NCBI RefSeq assembly: GCF_030813915.1 | Contig: NZ_JAUSUJ010000007.1 | Coordinates: 124,001 to 188,000, forward strand | Reading direction: 5' to 3' | DNA: 64,000 nucleotides | Origin: Rhodoplanes tepidamans | GTDB lineage: Bacteria > Pseudomonadota > Alphaproteobacteria > Rhizobiales > Xanthobacteraceae | Part shown: positions 48,074-56,690 of the stretch, one piece after another | Numbering within the stretch: the stretch's first letter is position 1 | How the letters are laid out: each line of letters begins with the position of its first letter | Program-made: the position numbers and the translations under genes | The notes under the pieces: generated by a model | Told to the model about the DNA's origin: nothing | The model's input: the letters and a program-made list of their open reading frames with translations, nothing else | Database searches by the model: none

Positions 48074-50287
48074 TCAGAACCGGAAGATCGCCGACGCCTT
48101 GAAGGTCCGGCCGGGCTGCGTGTAGTACGCCTTCGCGAGCTGCTGGCTGTCCGGGATGTCGAGGGCGTTGTAGTAGGTCGCATCGAACAGGTTGAACACG
48201 CCGGCCTGGAGGCGCCAGCCCTTGAGCAGCTCGGGCTCCCACCACGCCGTCAGGTCGACGATCGTGTAGGCCGGCGTCTTGTTGGTGTCCGAGGTCGGGT
48301 CCTCCACCTGGTTGCGGGCGGCCGCCATCGTGACCGTCGCGTCGGCGCCCCAGATCTTGGTCGCGTAGCCGAGACCGACGATCGCCTTCAGGGGCGGGAT
48401 CGAGTTGAGGTGGACGTCCTCGTCGAGATCCTTACCGACCGTGTAGGCGATCGAGGTGCGCGCCAGCCAGCCCGGCATGAAGCGCCAGTGGGCCGACACC
48501 TCGCCGCCGTAGATCTCGACATTGGCGCGGTTGATGTACTTGAACACGCCGTACGGATAGCTGCCGCTCAGCCCGGCCTCGGCGGCCGTCAGCGTCACCG
48601 TGTCGATGAAGTTCTCGTACCTGTTGTAGTAGCCGCGCACATTGCCGCCGAGCTGGTCGTCGCCGAGCTTGACGCCGACCGTGTAGCCGTTGCTGGTCTC
48701 GGGCTTCAGGTCGGGATTGCCGATGCTGACATAGCTGCCGGAGCCGCCATAGGTGAGATAGAGCTCGGTCGCGGTCGGCGCCCGAAAGGCCTGCGCCCAC
48801 TGGGCGTAGAGCGTCACCTTCGGGGCGATGTCCCATTCGGCGAGCAGCTTCGGCGACAGCTTCGATCCGCTCGACGAGGCCGGCGTCCCCTCGTAGGCGT
48901 CGTTCGCCGTGTAGGTCGCGGTCTCCTTCGGATTCTGCTCGTACCAGTCGAAGCGCAGGCCGGGCGTCAGCCGCACGACGCCGTCGAGCAGCGCGATCCG
49001 GTCCTGCGCATAGAGACCGACGGTCGTGCCCTCGACGTCCGGCATGTCCGACTGGTTGACGTGATAGTAGCTGCACGCGCGGATCGCCGACGTGCAGTTG
49101 TCCTCGCCCGCGGCGTACTGCGACGTGCGGGTGGCGTAGACCTCGCCGCCCACCGCGATCAGGTGCCGGGCCCAGCCGAGATCGTACTCCTTGGCGGCCG
49201 ATCCCTTCACGCCGTACGAGATCTCCTTCAGATTGCTGTCACGGTTGTAGGTGCCGACCGGCGTGGTCAGGCGGTACGCGTAGGTCCCGGTCTCCAGATT
49301 GACCTGCTGCCAGTACAGCAGGAGGTGCGCCGTATCGAGCCAGTTGCCGCTCGCCGGCGCCTTGTAGTCGTAGGCGGCGGAGACGCGCTTGCGCTTGAGG
49401 ATCTCCTGGGTCGAGTAGGTCTTGTAGGTCGAGCTCACGCTGGTGAGGGTGTCGATCGTCTCCTCGCGCCGGTAGCTCTCGGCGGTGACGGCCAGGCGAT
49501 GGCCGCCGTCGACATAGTGATGCAGCTTCACCAGGTAGTTGTTCTGGTCGTAGTCGGACGGGTTCTTCTCGGTCCGGGTGGTGCCGGTGCCGCCGATGTC
49601 GCCCTGGTTCTCGGTCTCGTGGCCCTTCTTGTAGCCGCCCTGGAACAGGAAGAACGTGTTGTTGGCGCGCGCCGCGAGGGTCTGCTGGCCGTACCAGCTC
49701 CGGTCGGCGCTGTCGTAGCTGATCCGGCTGATCCCGCCGAACATCTTGCCGGTTCTGAGCACCTCTTCCGGATCGATGGTCCGCAGCGCCAGCATGCCGC
49801 CGAGCGCCCCGGCGCCGAAGAAGCTCGAATCGGTGCTCTTCACCACGTCGACGCGGGCGATCGTGTCGAAATCGAACGCCGAGACGCCGCCCTGGACGCC
49901 GCGCGCACCGTCGTACATCCACGGAATGCGGATGTCGTCGAGCGTGGTCAGGACCCGGTTCTTGTCCAGCCCCTGGATGTTCACGCTGCGATTGCCGGTT
50001 CCGTAGCTCAGCCCGGCGTCGATCCGCCGCGCATAGTCCGCGAGGCTGTCGATCTGCTGGTCGTCGAGCTGCTGCCTGGTCGTCGTGGTGGTCAGGACCG
50101 CGGGCTTTCCGCTGACATTGCCCTCGCCCTTTCCCTTGCCGCCCACCTGCCCTTCGACGGTCAGCGGCTCGAGCTCGACCGGCGTCGCGGTGGAGCTTGC
50201 GGTCTGCGCCGGCGCCGGGCTGCCGCCGAGCGCGGCCAGAACCGTGCCGGTCGCAGCGGCACACGAGAGTGAGGTCCTGAGAAGCAT
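48074..50287 (-). CDS. TonB-dependent hemoglobin/heme-type receptor
   Basis: The 737-residue outer-membrane receptor has a signal peptide ending near PAPAQ, a plug with DKNRVLTTLDDIRIP and FFGAGALGGMLALRT, and a 22-strand barrel ending TFKASAIFRF. The heme-receptor boxes are present as FRAPTATELYL and GNPDLKPETSNGY, but the histidine usually found between FRAP and NPxL is missing, so heme binding is not certain. There is no STN domain, so it is an uptake receptor without fec-type signalling. It interrupts the cox cluster between coxM and coxD and has its own AT-rich promoter with an inverted repeat (50443-50480), which suggests iron control. Confidence 0.9.
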   Translation of the reverse strand: MLLRTSLSCAAATGTVLAALGGSPAPAQTASSTATPVELEPLTVEGQVGGKGKGEGNVSGKPAVLTTTTTRQQLDDQQIDSLADYARRIDAGLSYGTGNRSVNIQGLDKNRVLTTLDDIRIPWMYDGARGVQGGVSAFDFDTIARVDVVKSTDSSFFGAGALGGMLALRTIDPEEVLRTGKMFGGISRISYDSADRSWYGQQTLAARANNTFFLFQGGYKKGHETENQGDIGGTGTTRTEKNPSDYDQNNYLVKLHHYVDGGHRLAVTAESYRREETIDTLTSVSSTYKTYSTQEILKRKRVSAAYDYKAPASGNWLDTAHLLLYWQQVNLETGTYAYRLTTPVGTYNRDSNLKEISYGVKGSAAKEYDLGWARHLIAVGGEVYATRTSQYAAGEDNCTSAIRACSYYHVNQSDMPDVEGTTVGLYAQDRIALLDGVVRLTPGLRFDWYEQNPKETATYTANDAYEGTPASSSGSKLSPKLLAEWDIAPKVTLYAQWAQAFRAPTATELYLTYGGSGSYVSIGNPDLKPETSNGYTVGVKLGDDQLGGNVRGYYNRYENFIDTVTLTAAEAGLSGSYPYGVFKYINRANVEIYGGEVSAHWRFMPGWLARTSIAYTVGKDLDEDVHLNSIPPLKAIVGLGYATKIWGADATVTMAAARNQVEDPTSDTNKTPAYTIVDLTAWWEPELLKGWRLQAGVFNLFDATYYNALDIPDSQQLAKAYYTQPGRTFKASAIFRF

Positions 50288-50442
50288 CGTGATCCCTGCC
50301 AGTTGATGTCGCGTTCTGCTGGCTGGGGGGACTGACGCCGACGCCTGGCTCGCTCGATCGGAAGACCGTGGAGACTCCACGCAGCTCCGAGAGCTCACGC
50401 CTAGGCGGACCACAGATGTACCGTCAATGAGACGCGCATTTG

Positions 50443-50480
50443 ATTATAGGTATACTGATGTGAGTTCTCTATACTGAGAA
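50443..50480 (-). promoter_or_regulatory. Promoter and candidate operator of the heme-type receptor gene
   Basis: On the minus strand TATAAT (50448-50443) is 17 bases from TAGAGA (50471-50466). An inverted repeat TTCTC-N6-GAGAA (50465-50480) overlaps the -35 position, and TATACTGA occurs twice (50451 and 50470). The area 50420-50560 is strikingly AT-rich for this genome. An Irr- or Fur-like repressor is plausible, although the repeat is not a canonical box. Confidence 0.5.
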
Positions 50481-50689
50481 ATATACGCTAAACGAAAGAA
50501 ACAAGACGGATACGATTCATAAATCGATGCGGAAAAAAAGAATCGATCGCCGAAAAGCTGTGATGCCTGACATTCCCGGAGCGAGCCGTCGACACCATTC
50601 GGGCCGCCGGCGCGAGGCGGCGGGAGGGCCGCGGGGAGACGAGCCGCCGGGCCGGATGAGTTCGCATCCCCTCACCCGATGCGCTGCAC

Positions 50690-50718
50690 CCGTCGACCTC
50701 TCCCTGGGAGAGGTGAAC
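50690..50718. repeat. Short family D palindrome beyond coxM
   Basis: ACCTCTCCC and GGGAGAGGT face each other just past the coxM stop codon; it could terminate the coxSLM transcript. The rest of 50488-50756 shows no gene. Confidence 0.5.
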
Positions 50719-50756
50719 GGAGGGGGGCGCGCTACAGCGACACGAAGTGGCCGCCC

Positions 50757-51557
50757 TCACCCGTTCGCCGCGGCCACCGCGCGGCGGGCCATGACGCCGA
50801 TCAGGTGGGCCCGGTACTCGGCGCTGGCGTGGATGTCGCTCGCCAGGCCTTCGGCCGGCACGCTCAGGCCCTCCAGCGACTTCGGGTGGAAGCGCTTCTG
50901 CAGGGCCTCCTCGAAGGCCGGCACCCGGAAGGCACCCGAAGCCCCCGCCCCGGTCACCGCGACCCGCACCTCGGCGGGACGCTTCGCCACGAACACGCCG
51001 ACGATGGCGTAGCGCGACGCCGGGTTGCGGAATTTTTGGTACGCCGCCTTCTTGGGGAGCGGGAAGCTCACCTTGGTGATCAGCTCGTCCGGCTCCAGCA
51101 CGGTCTCGAACAGGCCGGCGAAGAACTCGTCGGCCGGGATCTTGCGCTTGGTGGTGACGATCGTCGCGCCGAGCGCCAGCGCGGCGGCCGGATAGTCGGC
51201 GGTCGGGTCGTTGTTGGCGAGCGAGCCGCCCAGCGTGCCGCGATGGCGCACCGCCGGATCGCCGATCATCCCGGCGAGCGCGGCGAGCGCCGGAATGCCC
51301 TGCTGCACCTGCGGCGAGACATGCACCTCGGCGTGGCGCGCCATGGCGCCGATCACCAGGGCGCGGCTGGTCAGCTCGATGCCGTTCAGCCCCTCGACGG
51401 CGTTGAGGTCGACCAGGTTCGACGGCGAGGCGAGGCGGAACTTCATCATCGGCAGCAGGCTCTGTCCGCCCGCGATGGGCTTCGCGTCCTCGTGCTTGGC
51501 GAGGAGGTTGGTCGCCTGCCGGAGCCCGCTCGCGCGGTGATAGGTGAAGTCGTACAT
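50757..51557 (-). CDS. coxM: Molybdenum hydroxylase medium (FAD) subunit, CoxM
   Basis: The 266-residue flavoprotein carries the two FAD-binding motifs of the family: PIAGGQSLLPMMKFR and GTLGGSLANNDPTADYP (about 110-125). It transfers electrons from the iron-sulfur subunit to the acceptor. GAGAGGACGG directly precedes ATG 51557. It is the last of coxS-coxL-coxM. This gene order (S, L, M) and the CoxL active-site motif point to form II. The gap to coxL contains a short palindrome at 51600-51636. Confidence 0.93.
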   Translation of the reverse strand: MYDFTYHRASGLRQATNLLAKHEDAKPIAGGQSLLPMMKFRLASPSNLVDLNAVEGLNGIELTSRALVIGAMARHAEVHVSPQVQQGIPALAALAGMIGDPAVRHRGTLGGSLANNDPTADYPAAALALGATIVTTKRKIPADEFFAGLFETVLEPDELITKVSFPLPKKAAYQKFRNPASRYAIVGVFVAKRPAEVRVAVTGAGASGAFRVPAFEEALQKRFHPKSLEGLSVPAEGLASDIHASAEYRAHLIGVMARRAVAAANG

Positions 51558-51599
51558 CCGTCCTCTCCACGTCCTCGCCTCGCGGCGCGGCAAGCGCCG

Positions 51600-51636
51600 C
51601 CCTTCACCTCTCCCCGCGTGCGGGGAGAGGGAGTCG
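51600..51636. repeat. Short family D palindrome between coxL and coxM
   Basis: CTCTCCCCGC and GCGGGGAGAG form a hairpin in the 108-base gap between the two structural genes; the same sequence is found at 9700-9732. Confidence 0.6.
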
Positions 51637-51665
51637 ATGCGCCTCCTGCGGCGCGTCGACCATCG

Positions 51666-54077
51666 CTACTCGGCCGCCTGCAGGCGGCCGGCCTTCTGCA
51701 GCACGCGCCACACCGTCAGCGGGTTGGCCGGCATCGGCACCTCTTCCGTCCCGAGCGCGTCCGTGACGGCGTTCATCACGGCGGCCGGCGCCGCGATGGC
51801 ACCCGCCTCGCCGCAGCCCTTGATGCCGAGCGGATTGCCGGGACACGGCGTCACCGTGGTGTCGACCACCAGCGGCGGCAGGTCGACGGCGCGCGGCATC
51901 ACATAGTCGTTGTAGGAGCCGGTGACGAGCTGGCCGGAGTCGTCGTAGACGGCCTGCTCCATCAGGGCCTGGCCGATCCCCTGGGCGATCCCGCCATGGA
52001 CCTGGCCCTCGACGATCATCGGGTTGATGATGTTGCCGAAGTCGTCGACGGCCGTGAACCGCTCGATCGCCACGCGGCCGGTCTCCGGGTCGATCTCGAC
52101 CTCGCAGACATGGCAGCCGGCCGGGAAGGTGAAGTTCACCGGGTCGTAGAAGGCGCCCTCCTTCAGCCCCGGCTCCAGCTCGGCGCCGGAGAACTTGTGG
52201 GCGATGTAGGCGTTCAGCGCGACCTCGCCGAACGTCGCCGCCCTGTCGGTGCCGGCCACCTTGAAGGCGCCGTTCTCGAACACGATGTCGGCCTCGGACG
52301 CCTCCAGCATGTGGGCCGCGACCTTCCTGGCCTTGGCCTCGACCTTGTCGAGCGCCTTGACGATCGCCGACATGCCGACGGCTCCCGACCGCGAGCCGTA
52401 GGTGCCCATGCCGAACTGCACCTTGTCGGTGTCGCCGTGCACCACCGAGATGGTGTCGATCGGGATGCCGAGCCGGTCCGACACCAGCTGCGCGAAGGTG
52501 GTCTCGTGGCCCTGCCCGTGGCTGTGGCTGCCGGTCAGCACCTCGACGGTGCCGGTGGGGTTCACCCGCACCTCGGCGGATTCCCACAGGCCGACGCCGG
52601 CGCCCAGCGAGCCGACCGCCTGGCTCGGCGCGATGCCGCACGCCTCGATATAGGCCGAGAGCCCGATGCCGCGCAGCCTGCCGCGCGCCTCCGACTCGCG
52701 CCGGCGGGCGCCGAAGCCCTGGTAGTCGGCGAGCGCCAGCGCCTTGTCGAGCGAGGCGGCGTAGTCGCCGCAGTCGTAGCTCATGATCACCGGCGTCTGG
52801 TGCGGGAACGTCTGCACGAAGTTCTTGCGCCGCAGCTCGGCCGGGTCGACGCCGAGGCGTCTCGCCGACACCTCCATCAGCCGCTCGATCACGTAGGTCG
52901 CCTCGGGCCGCCCGGCCCCGCGATAGGCGTCGACCGGCACCGTGTTGGTGTAGACCGCGTCCACGGCGCAGTGGATCGCCGGGATCGCGTACTGGCCGGA
53001 CAGCAGCGTCGCGTACAGATAGGTCGGGATCGACGACGAGAAGGTCGACATGTAGGCGCCGAGATTGGCGATGGTCTTCACCCGCAGGCCGAGGATCCTG
53101 CCGTCGCGGTCGAACGCCATCTGGGCGTGGGTGACGTGATCACGCCCGTGCGCGTCGGCGACGAACGCCTCCGAGCGGTCGCAGATCCAGCGCACCGGCC
53201 GGCGCACCCGCTTCGCCGCGGCGAGCGCCACCACCTCCTCGGCATAGATGAAGATCTTCGAGCCGAAGCCGCCGCCGACGTCGGGCGCGACGACCCGCAG
53301 CCGGTGCTCCGGCGCGACGCCGACGAAGGCGGAGAGCACGAGGCGGGCCACGTGCGGGTTCTGCGACGTGTTCCACAGCGTGTAGCTGTCGCTGCCCGGA
53401 TCCCATTCGGCGAGCGCGCCGCGCGGCTCGATGGCGTTCGGCACCAGCCGGTTGTTGACGAGGTCGATGCTGGTCACGCTGGCGGCACGGGCGAAGGCGT
53501 CGGCCACGGCGGCGGCGTCGCCGAGCTGCCAGTGGAAGATGGTGTTGTTCGGCGCGACCGCGTGGATCAGCGGTGCGTCCGGTCCCTGCGCGGCGGCCGG
53601 ATCGACGACGGCCGGCAGCTCCTCGTAGTCGACGATGATCGCCTCGGCGGCGTCGCGCGCCTGCTCGGGCGTCTGCGCGATCACGGCGGCGACCGGCTCG
53701 CCGACATAGCGCACCGCGTCGACGGTCAGGGCCGGGTGCGGCGCCATCTTCATCGGCGAGCCGTCGGTGGAGTGGATCATCCAGCCGCACACCAGCGGCC
53801 CGAGCTTGTCGGCGGCGAGATCCTGCCCGGTGATCACGGCGAGCACGCCCGGCATGCGCGAGGCGTGGCCGGCCTGGATGCGCACGATGCGGGCATGGGC
53901 GTGGGTCGAGCGCAGGAAGTGCAGGCAGACCTGGCCGGGCCGGTCGATGTCGGCCGTGTAGCGGCCGTTGCCGGTGACGAAGCGAAAGTCCTCCTTGCGC
54001 CGCACCGGCGCGCCGATGCCGGTCGCCGTCGTTCCGCTCGTCCCGGTTCCGCTGGTGCCGGCTCCGCTCGTGCTCAT
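51666..54077 (-). CDS. coxL: Molybdenum hydroxylase large subunit, form II CoxL
   Basis: The 803-residue catalytic subunit binds the molybdopterin cytosine dinucleotide cofactor. It has VGGGFGSK (267-274), the active-site loop AYRGAGR (384-390) and the catalytic glutamate in [12 protein letters not shown] near the C terminus. True CO dehydrogenase (form I) has AYxCSFR in that loop, with a cysteine that holds copper; AYRGAGR marks form II, whose substrates are mostly undefined and not necessarily CO. The first 20 residues are a Gly/Ser/Thr repeat, unusual for the family. coxS is 114 bases upstream. Confidence 0.95.
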   Translation of the reverse strand: MSTSGAGTSGTGTSGTTATGIGAPVRRKEDFRFVTGNGRYTADIDRPGQVCLHFLRSTHAHARIVRIQAGHASRMPGVLAVITGQDLAADKLGPLVCGWMIHSTDGSPMKMAPHPALTVDAVRYVGEPVAAVIAQTPEQARDAAEAIIVDYEELPAVVDPAAAQGPDAPLIHAVAPNNTIFHWQLGDAAAVADAFARAASVTSIDLVNNRLVPNAIEPRGALAEWDPGSDSYTLWNTSQNPHVARLVLSAFVGVAPEHRLRVVAPDVGGGFGSKIFIYAEEVVALAAAKRVRRPVRWICDRSEAFVADAHGRDHVTHAQMAFDRDGRILGLRVKTIANLGAYMSTFSSSIPTYLYATLLSGQYAIPAIHCAVDAVYTNTVPVDAYRGAGRPEATYVIERLMEVSARRLGVDPAELRRKNFVQTFPHQTPVIMSYDCGDYAASLDKALALADYQGFGARRRESEARGRLRGIGLSAYIEACGIAPSQAVGSLGAGVGLWESAEVRVNPTGTVEVLTGSHSHGQGHETTFAQLVSDRLGIPIDTISVVHGDTDKVQFGMGTYGSRSGAVGMSAIVKALDKVEAKARKVAAHMLEASEADIVFENGAFKVAGTDRAATFGEVALNAYIAHKFSGAELEPGLKEGAFYDPVNFTFPAGCHVCEVEIDPETGRVAIERFTAVDDFGNIINPMIVEGQVHGGIAQGIGQALMEQAVYDDSGQLVTGSYNDYVMPRAVDLPPLVVDTTVTPCPGNPLGIKGCGEAGAIAAPAAVMNAVTDALGTEEVPMPANPLTVWRVLQKAGRLQAAE

Positions 54078-54191
54078 CCGCGTCCTCCCGAAGGTCCGAA
54101 TCCGCCGGGTGGCCGCTCTCGCGGCGGCCTGGCCGGCGACGCGATGGTGCCGCGCCTCGGCGCGGTGCCCGCGCCCGCGGCGCGGCGGCCG

Positions 54192-54692
54192 CTACTCGGC
54201 GGCCTGCTGCCGAGCCGGATCGTCGCCCGCCATGGCGCGAGCGCCGGCGGCGATCGACTTCACGATGTTGTGGTAGCCGGTGCAGCGGCAGAGATTGCCC
54301 TCGAGCTCCTCGCGGATCGTCCGGTCGTCGAGCTCGTGGCCCTTGCGGCGCACGATGTCGAGCGCCGTCATGATCATCCCGGGCGTGCAGTAGCCGCACT
54401 GCAGCCCGTGATTCTGGCGGAACGCCTCCTGCATCGGATGCAGCGCGTCGCCGCGGGCGACGCCCTCGATGGTAAGGACCTCGGCGCCCTCCGCCTGCAC
54501 GGCCAGCATGGTGCAGCTCTTCACCGCGACGCCGTTCACGTGCACCACGCAGGCGCCGCACTGCGAGGTGTCGCAGCCCACATGGGTGCCGGTCAGCCGC
54601 AGCGTCTCGCGCAGGAACTGGACCAGCAGGGTGCGGACGTCGACCTCGGCCCGCACGGGATTTCCGTTCACCGTCATCGACACGACAGGCAT
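54192..54692 (-). CDS. coxS: Molybdenum hydroxylase small (2x[2Fe-2S]) subunit, CoxS
   Basis: The 166-residue protein holds two [2Fe-2S] clusters: the plant-ferredoxin type (C40, C45, C48, C60 in [10 protein letters not shown] and later) and the alpha-helical type (C99, C102, C135, C137 in LQCGYCTPG and NLCRCTGY). It passes electrons from the molybdenum site in CoxL to FAD in CoxM. GGGGAGG precedes ATG 54692. It is the first gene of the structural trio. A short extension ending DPARQQAAE follows the usual C terminus. Confidence 0.95.
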   Translation of the reverse strand: MPVVSMTVNGNPVRAEVDVRTLLVQFLRETLRLTGTHVGCDTSQCGACVVHVNGVAVKSCTMLAVQAEGAEVLTIEGVARGDALHPMQEAFRQNHGLQCGYCTPGMIMTALDIVRRKGHELDDRTIREELEGNLCRCTGYHNIVKSIAAGARAMAGDDPARQQAAE

Positions 54693-55030
54693 GGCACCTC
54701 CCCGGCCGGACCTGACGCGCCGCCGTCCGCGCCGCGCCCGGCGCGACGGCACGCGTCGCCCTATCTGGAATTCTACGAAGTGTGGCCCGCCCCCGCCGTC
54801 ACGGTCAAGGGTGGCCGGCGCCGCGGCGGCCCCGCGCCCGTTCGTCGGCCCCCGGCCGCGCTCCCCGGGATCCGCCACCTCAGCGGCGGGCCGGCACCGC
54901 CGCTGCGAATCCTCCGGCCGCCCGCGATAGCGGTTGCAGTTTCGGCCGAGGGCGCTAAACATGCGCCCGCCGACTCCGGTCTCCTCGGGGTCCGGCGGCG
55001 CGTCCCCCGCCCGCGGGCGGACCGCCAGAA
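54693..55030. other. Non-coding gap between coxS and tRNA-Cys
   Basis: No gene is seen. TTGCAG at 54934-54939 followed 17 bases later by AAACAT (54957-54962) is a weak candidate promoter for the tRNA. The coxS promoter must lie within 54693-54900, but I see no clear box. Confidence 0.4.
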
Positions 55031-55104
55031 GGCCACGTGGCGGAGTGGTTACGCAACGGTCTGCAAAACCGTGTACGCCGGTTCAATTCCGGCCGTGGCC
55101 TCCA
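55031..55104 (+). tRNA. tRNA-Cys (GCA)
   Basis: A full cloverleaf of 74 bases: acceptor stem GGCCACG/CGTGGCC, D arm GCGGAGTGGTTACGC, anticodon loop CTGCAAA in ACGGT...ACCGT, T arm CCGGTTCAATTCCGG, discriminator T and an encoded CCA. Anticodon GCA reads cysteine codons, and the U discriminator is as expected for tRNA-Cys. Confidence 0.97.
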
Positions 55105-55247
55105 CTCATCTTTTCGAAGGCTCAGCCCGACATCGAGAGCGACTCAGGCCCGGCCCAGGGACGGAGACGCGTCCGCATGCGCCAGGAGCCGAAGGGCCGA
55201 CCCGGCCGGCGGACGGCGGACGGCGGCTGCGGGCCGCACCTCCGGCA

Positions 55248-55291
55248 TTGCCGTATCGTCGCCTTGCCCCATATACGGCATTGCCGTATAT
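55248..55291 (+). promoter_or_regulatory. Promoter and palindromic operator of the toxin-antitoxin operon
   Basis: A perfect palindrome with 10-base arms ATATACGGCA and TGCCGTATAT around one T lies at 55271-55291, 8 bases before the toxin start. An extra half-site TTGCCGTAT is at 55248-55256. TTGCCG (55248) and ATATAC (55271) are 17 bases apart, so the half-site covers the -35 box and the palindrome the -10 box. This is the expected layout for autorepression by the antitoxin. Confidence 0.75.
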
Positions 55292-55299
55292 CCTACGGG

Positions 55300-55674
55300 A
55301 TGCACAGCGTGCTCACCACGCCCGTCTTCGAGGCCGATGCGGCCGATGCCGGCCTGTCCGAGGCGGAGATCATGGAGATGGTGGAGTGGCTCGCTGCGCA
55401 TCCCGAAGACGGGGCGATCATCCCCGGCACCGGGGGCGCCCGGAAGGTGCGCTTCGCCGGCCGGGGCAAGGGAAAGAGCGGCGGCTACCGGACCATCCAT
55501 TACTTCGGAGGAGACGATGTCCCGGTGTTCCTCCTGGCGCTGATCGACAAGGGGGAGAGAGCCGACCTGTCCAAGGCCGAACGCAACGCCCTGGCGGCCG
55601 AGCTCAGCCGGCTGGCCGACGACTATCGGCAGGGCGTGGCGGCGAGGGTGTCGATCCTGCGACGGAGGAGATGA
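55300..55674 (+). CDS. RelE/HigB-type toxin of a type II toxin-antitoxin module
   Basis: The 124-residue protein has the RelE/HigB fold pattern: an N-terminal helical hairpin (LSEAEIMEMVEWLAAHPEDG), then GTGGARKVRFAGRGKGKSGG, YRTIHYF, VFLLALIDKGERADLS and a final helix. The lysine- and arginine-rich GRGKGKSGGYR segment is typical of this mRNA-interferase group. It should cleave mRNA at the ribosome. ATG 55300 directly follows the operator, with a poor ribosome site. The antitoxin gene overlaps its stop codon, in toxin-first (higBA-like) order. Confidence 0.85.
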   Translation: MHSVLTTPVFEADAADAGLSEAEIMEMVEWLAAHPEDGAIIPGTGGARKVRFAGRGKGKSGGYRTIHYFGGDDVPVFLLALIDKGERADLSKAERNALAAELSRLADDYRQGVAARVSILRRRR

Positions 55675-55967
55675 TGACGAAGCTCGGAGAACGCCTCGTT
55701 CGCAGCGCAAGGCAGGCGCGCGCGATCGCCCGGGGCGAAGAAGACGCAGCCCGGGTCTTCACCCCGCCCACCGTCGACGTGGCGGCCGTGCGAAAGAAGA
55801 CCGGGCTGTCGCAGACCCGTTTTGCCCGACGGTACGGCTTCTCTCCTGCCTCCGTCAGGGACTGGGAACAGGGCCGCAGAACGCCCGACCCGGCAGCCCG
55901 GACCTTGCTTCGGATCATCGAGAAGGAGCCCGAAGCGGTGGACCGCGCGCTGGCCTCCACGGGGTGA
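55674..55967 (+). CDS. XRE-family antitoxin (HigA/NadS-like)
   Basis: The 97-residue protein has a C-terminal XRE helix-turn-helix (VRKKTGLSQTRFARRYGF then SPASVRDWEQGRRTPDP) and an N-terminal arm that probably wraps the toxin. It neutralises the toxin and represses the operon through the palindrome at 55271-55291. GGAGG stands 5 nt before ATG 55674; ATG 55671 is also possible. It overlaps the toxin stop. About 70 bases later transcription seems to end without a strong hairpin. Confidence 0.87.
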   Translation: MTKLGERLVRSARQARAIARGEEDAARVFTPPTVDVAAVRKKTGLSQTRFARRYGFSPASVRDWEQGRRTPDPAARTLLRIIEKEPEAVDRALASTG

Positions 55968-56173
55968 GACCGGCCACTGCGGGAAAAGGACGATGGGGCG
56001 GCCCCGGCCGCTCCGTCACCCCGCCCCGACGCTCCCCGGCGCACATCCGCCCCCCGATCGATAACCGGCCCCGCGCATGCCATGCGGCAGCGTTATGCTG
56101 CCATGCAGCAATTTCACTGGGTCACCGGGAAAAGGCGAGCTATATCAAGCTCACGAGAAGTCAGAGGTGACTC

Positions 56174-56380
56174 ATGTCCATCACGTATTCCGCCGGGCGC
56201 TCGGCCCGGCGCGGTGTCGTTTCGTTCCTGCGCGAGGTGGGCGCCGCGATCGGCGAAGGCCTCGAGTTCGTGTCGCGCTACAAGGCCCTGGAGACCAAGA
56301 CGGACGGCGAGCTCGCCGCCCTCGGCCTCACCCGCGAGGACCTGCCGCGCGTCGCCGTGCAGGGCTGGAAGAAGCGCTGA
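56174..56380 (+). CDS. Small DUF1127 protein
   Basis: The 68-residue basic protein has the DUF1127 (YjiS-like) C-terminal signature: YKALETKTDGELAALGLTREDLPRVA. In alphaproteobacteria members of this family bind RNA and influence phosphate, carbon or stress gene expression; here the role is not known. The N terminus (MSITYSAGRSARRGV) may be disordered. A hairpin GGCAGC-N5-GCTGCC lies upstream at 56086-56102, within the likely promoter area. The gene is alone between the toxin module and tRNA-Asn. Confidence 0.87.
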   Translation: MSITYSAGRSARRGVVSFLREVGAAIGEGLEFVSRYKALETKTDGELAALGLTREDLPRVAVQGWKKR

Positions 56381-56468
56381 ACTTTGATTCGGCCCGGACC
56401 GGCGGCCACCGCCGCCGCAGCTCCGGCCGGACGAACGGCCGATCATCCACATCCGGCCCGAATTCGGG

Positions 56469-56497
56469 TTGGCAATCGGCCCGGGGTTTTGTTATAC
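56469..56497 (+). promoter_or_regulatory. Sigma70-type promoter of tRNA-Asn
   Basis: TTGGCA (56469-56474), a 17-base spacer and TTATAC (56492-56497) lie 31 bases before the tRNA 5' end. Confidence 0.75.
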
Positions 56498-56527
56498 GCC
56501 CACCTGCCTGAGCCGTGAGGCGCGTGT

Positions 56528-56602
56528 TCCCCGGTAGCTCAGCGGTAGAGCAACCGGCTGTTAACCGGTTGGTCGCTGGTTCGAATCCGGCCCGGGGAGC
56601 CA
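56528..56602 (+). tRNA. tRNA-Asn (GTT)
   Basis: A full cloverleaf of 75 bases: acceptor stem TCCCCGG/CCGGGGA, D arm with AGCTCAGCGGTAGAGC, anticodon loop CTGTTAA in ACCGG...CCGGT, T arm GCTGGTTCGAATCCGGC, discriminator G and encoded CCA. Anticodon GTT reads asparagine codons. Confidence 0.97.
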
Positions 56603-56690
56603 CTCTTTCGACTCCGTCGAATTCCAGGCGTCGAATCCCACATCGTCGAATCGCAGCGTCCCGCTCCGGGCGTCCCCTCGCCGGAAGCTC

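Noticed and set aside
51666-54692. Aerobic CO dehydrogenase (form I)
   Set aside because: The active-site loop of CoxL is AYRGAGR, not AYxCSFR, and the gene order is S-L-M; form II is the safer call and CO as substrate is not supported.
50679-54700. Very long plus-strand open frame across the cox structural genes
   Set aside because: It is the antisense of coxM, coxL and coxS. Only its far end (55674-55967) is real and is the antitoxin.
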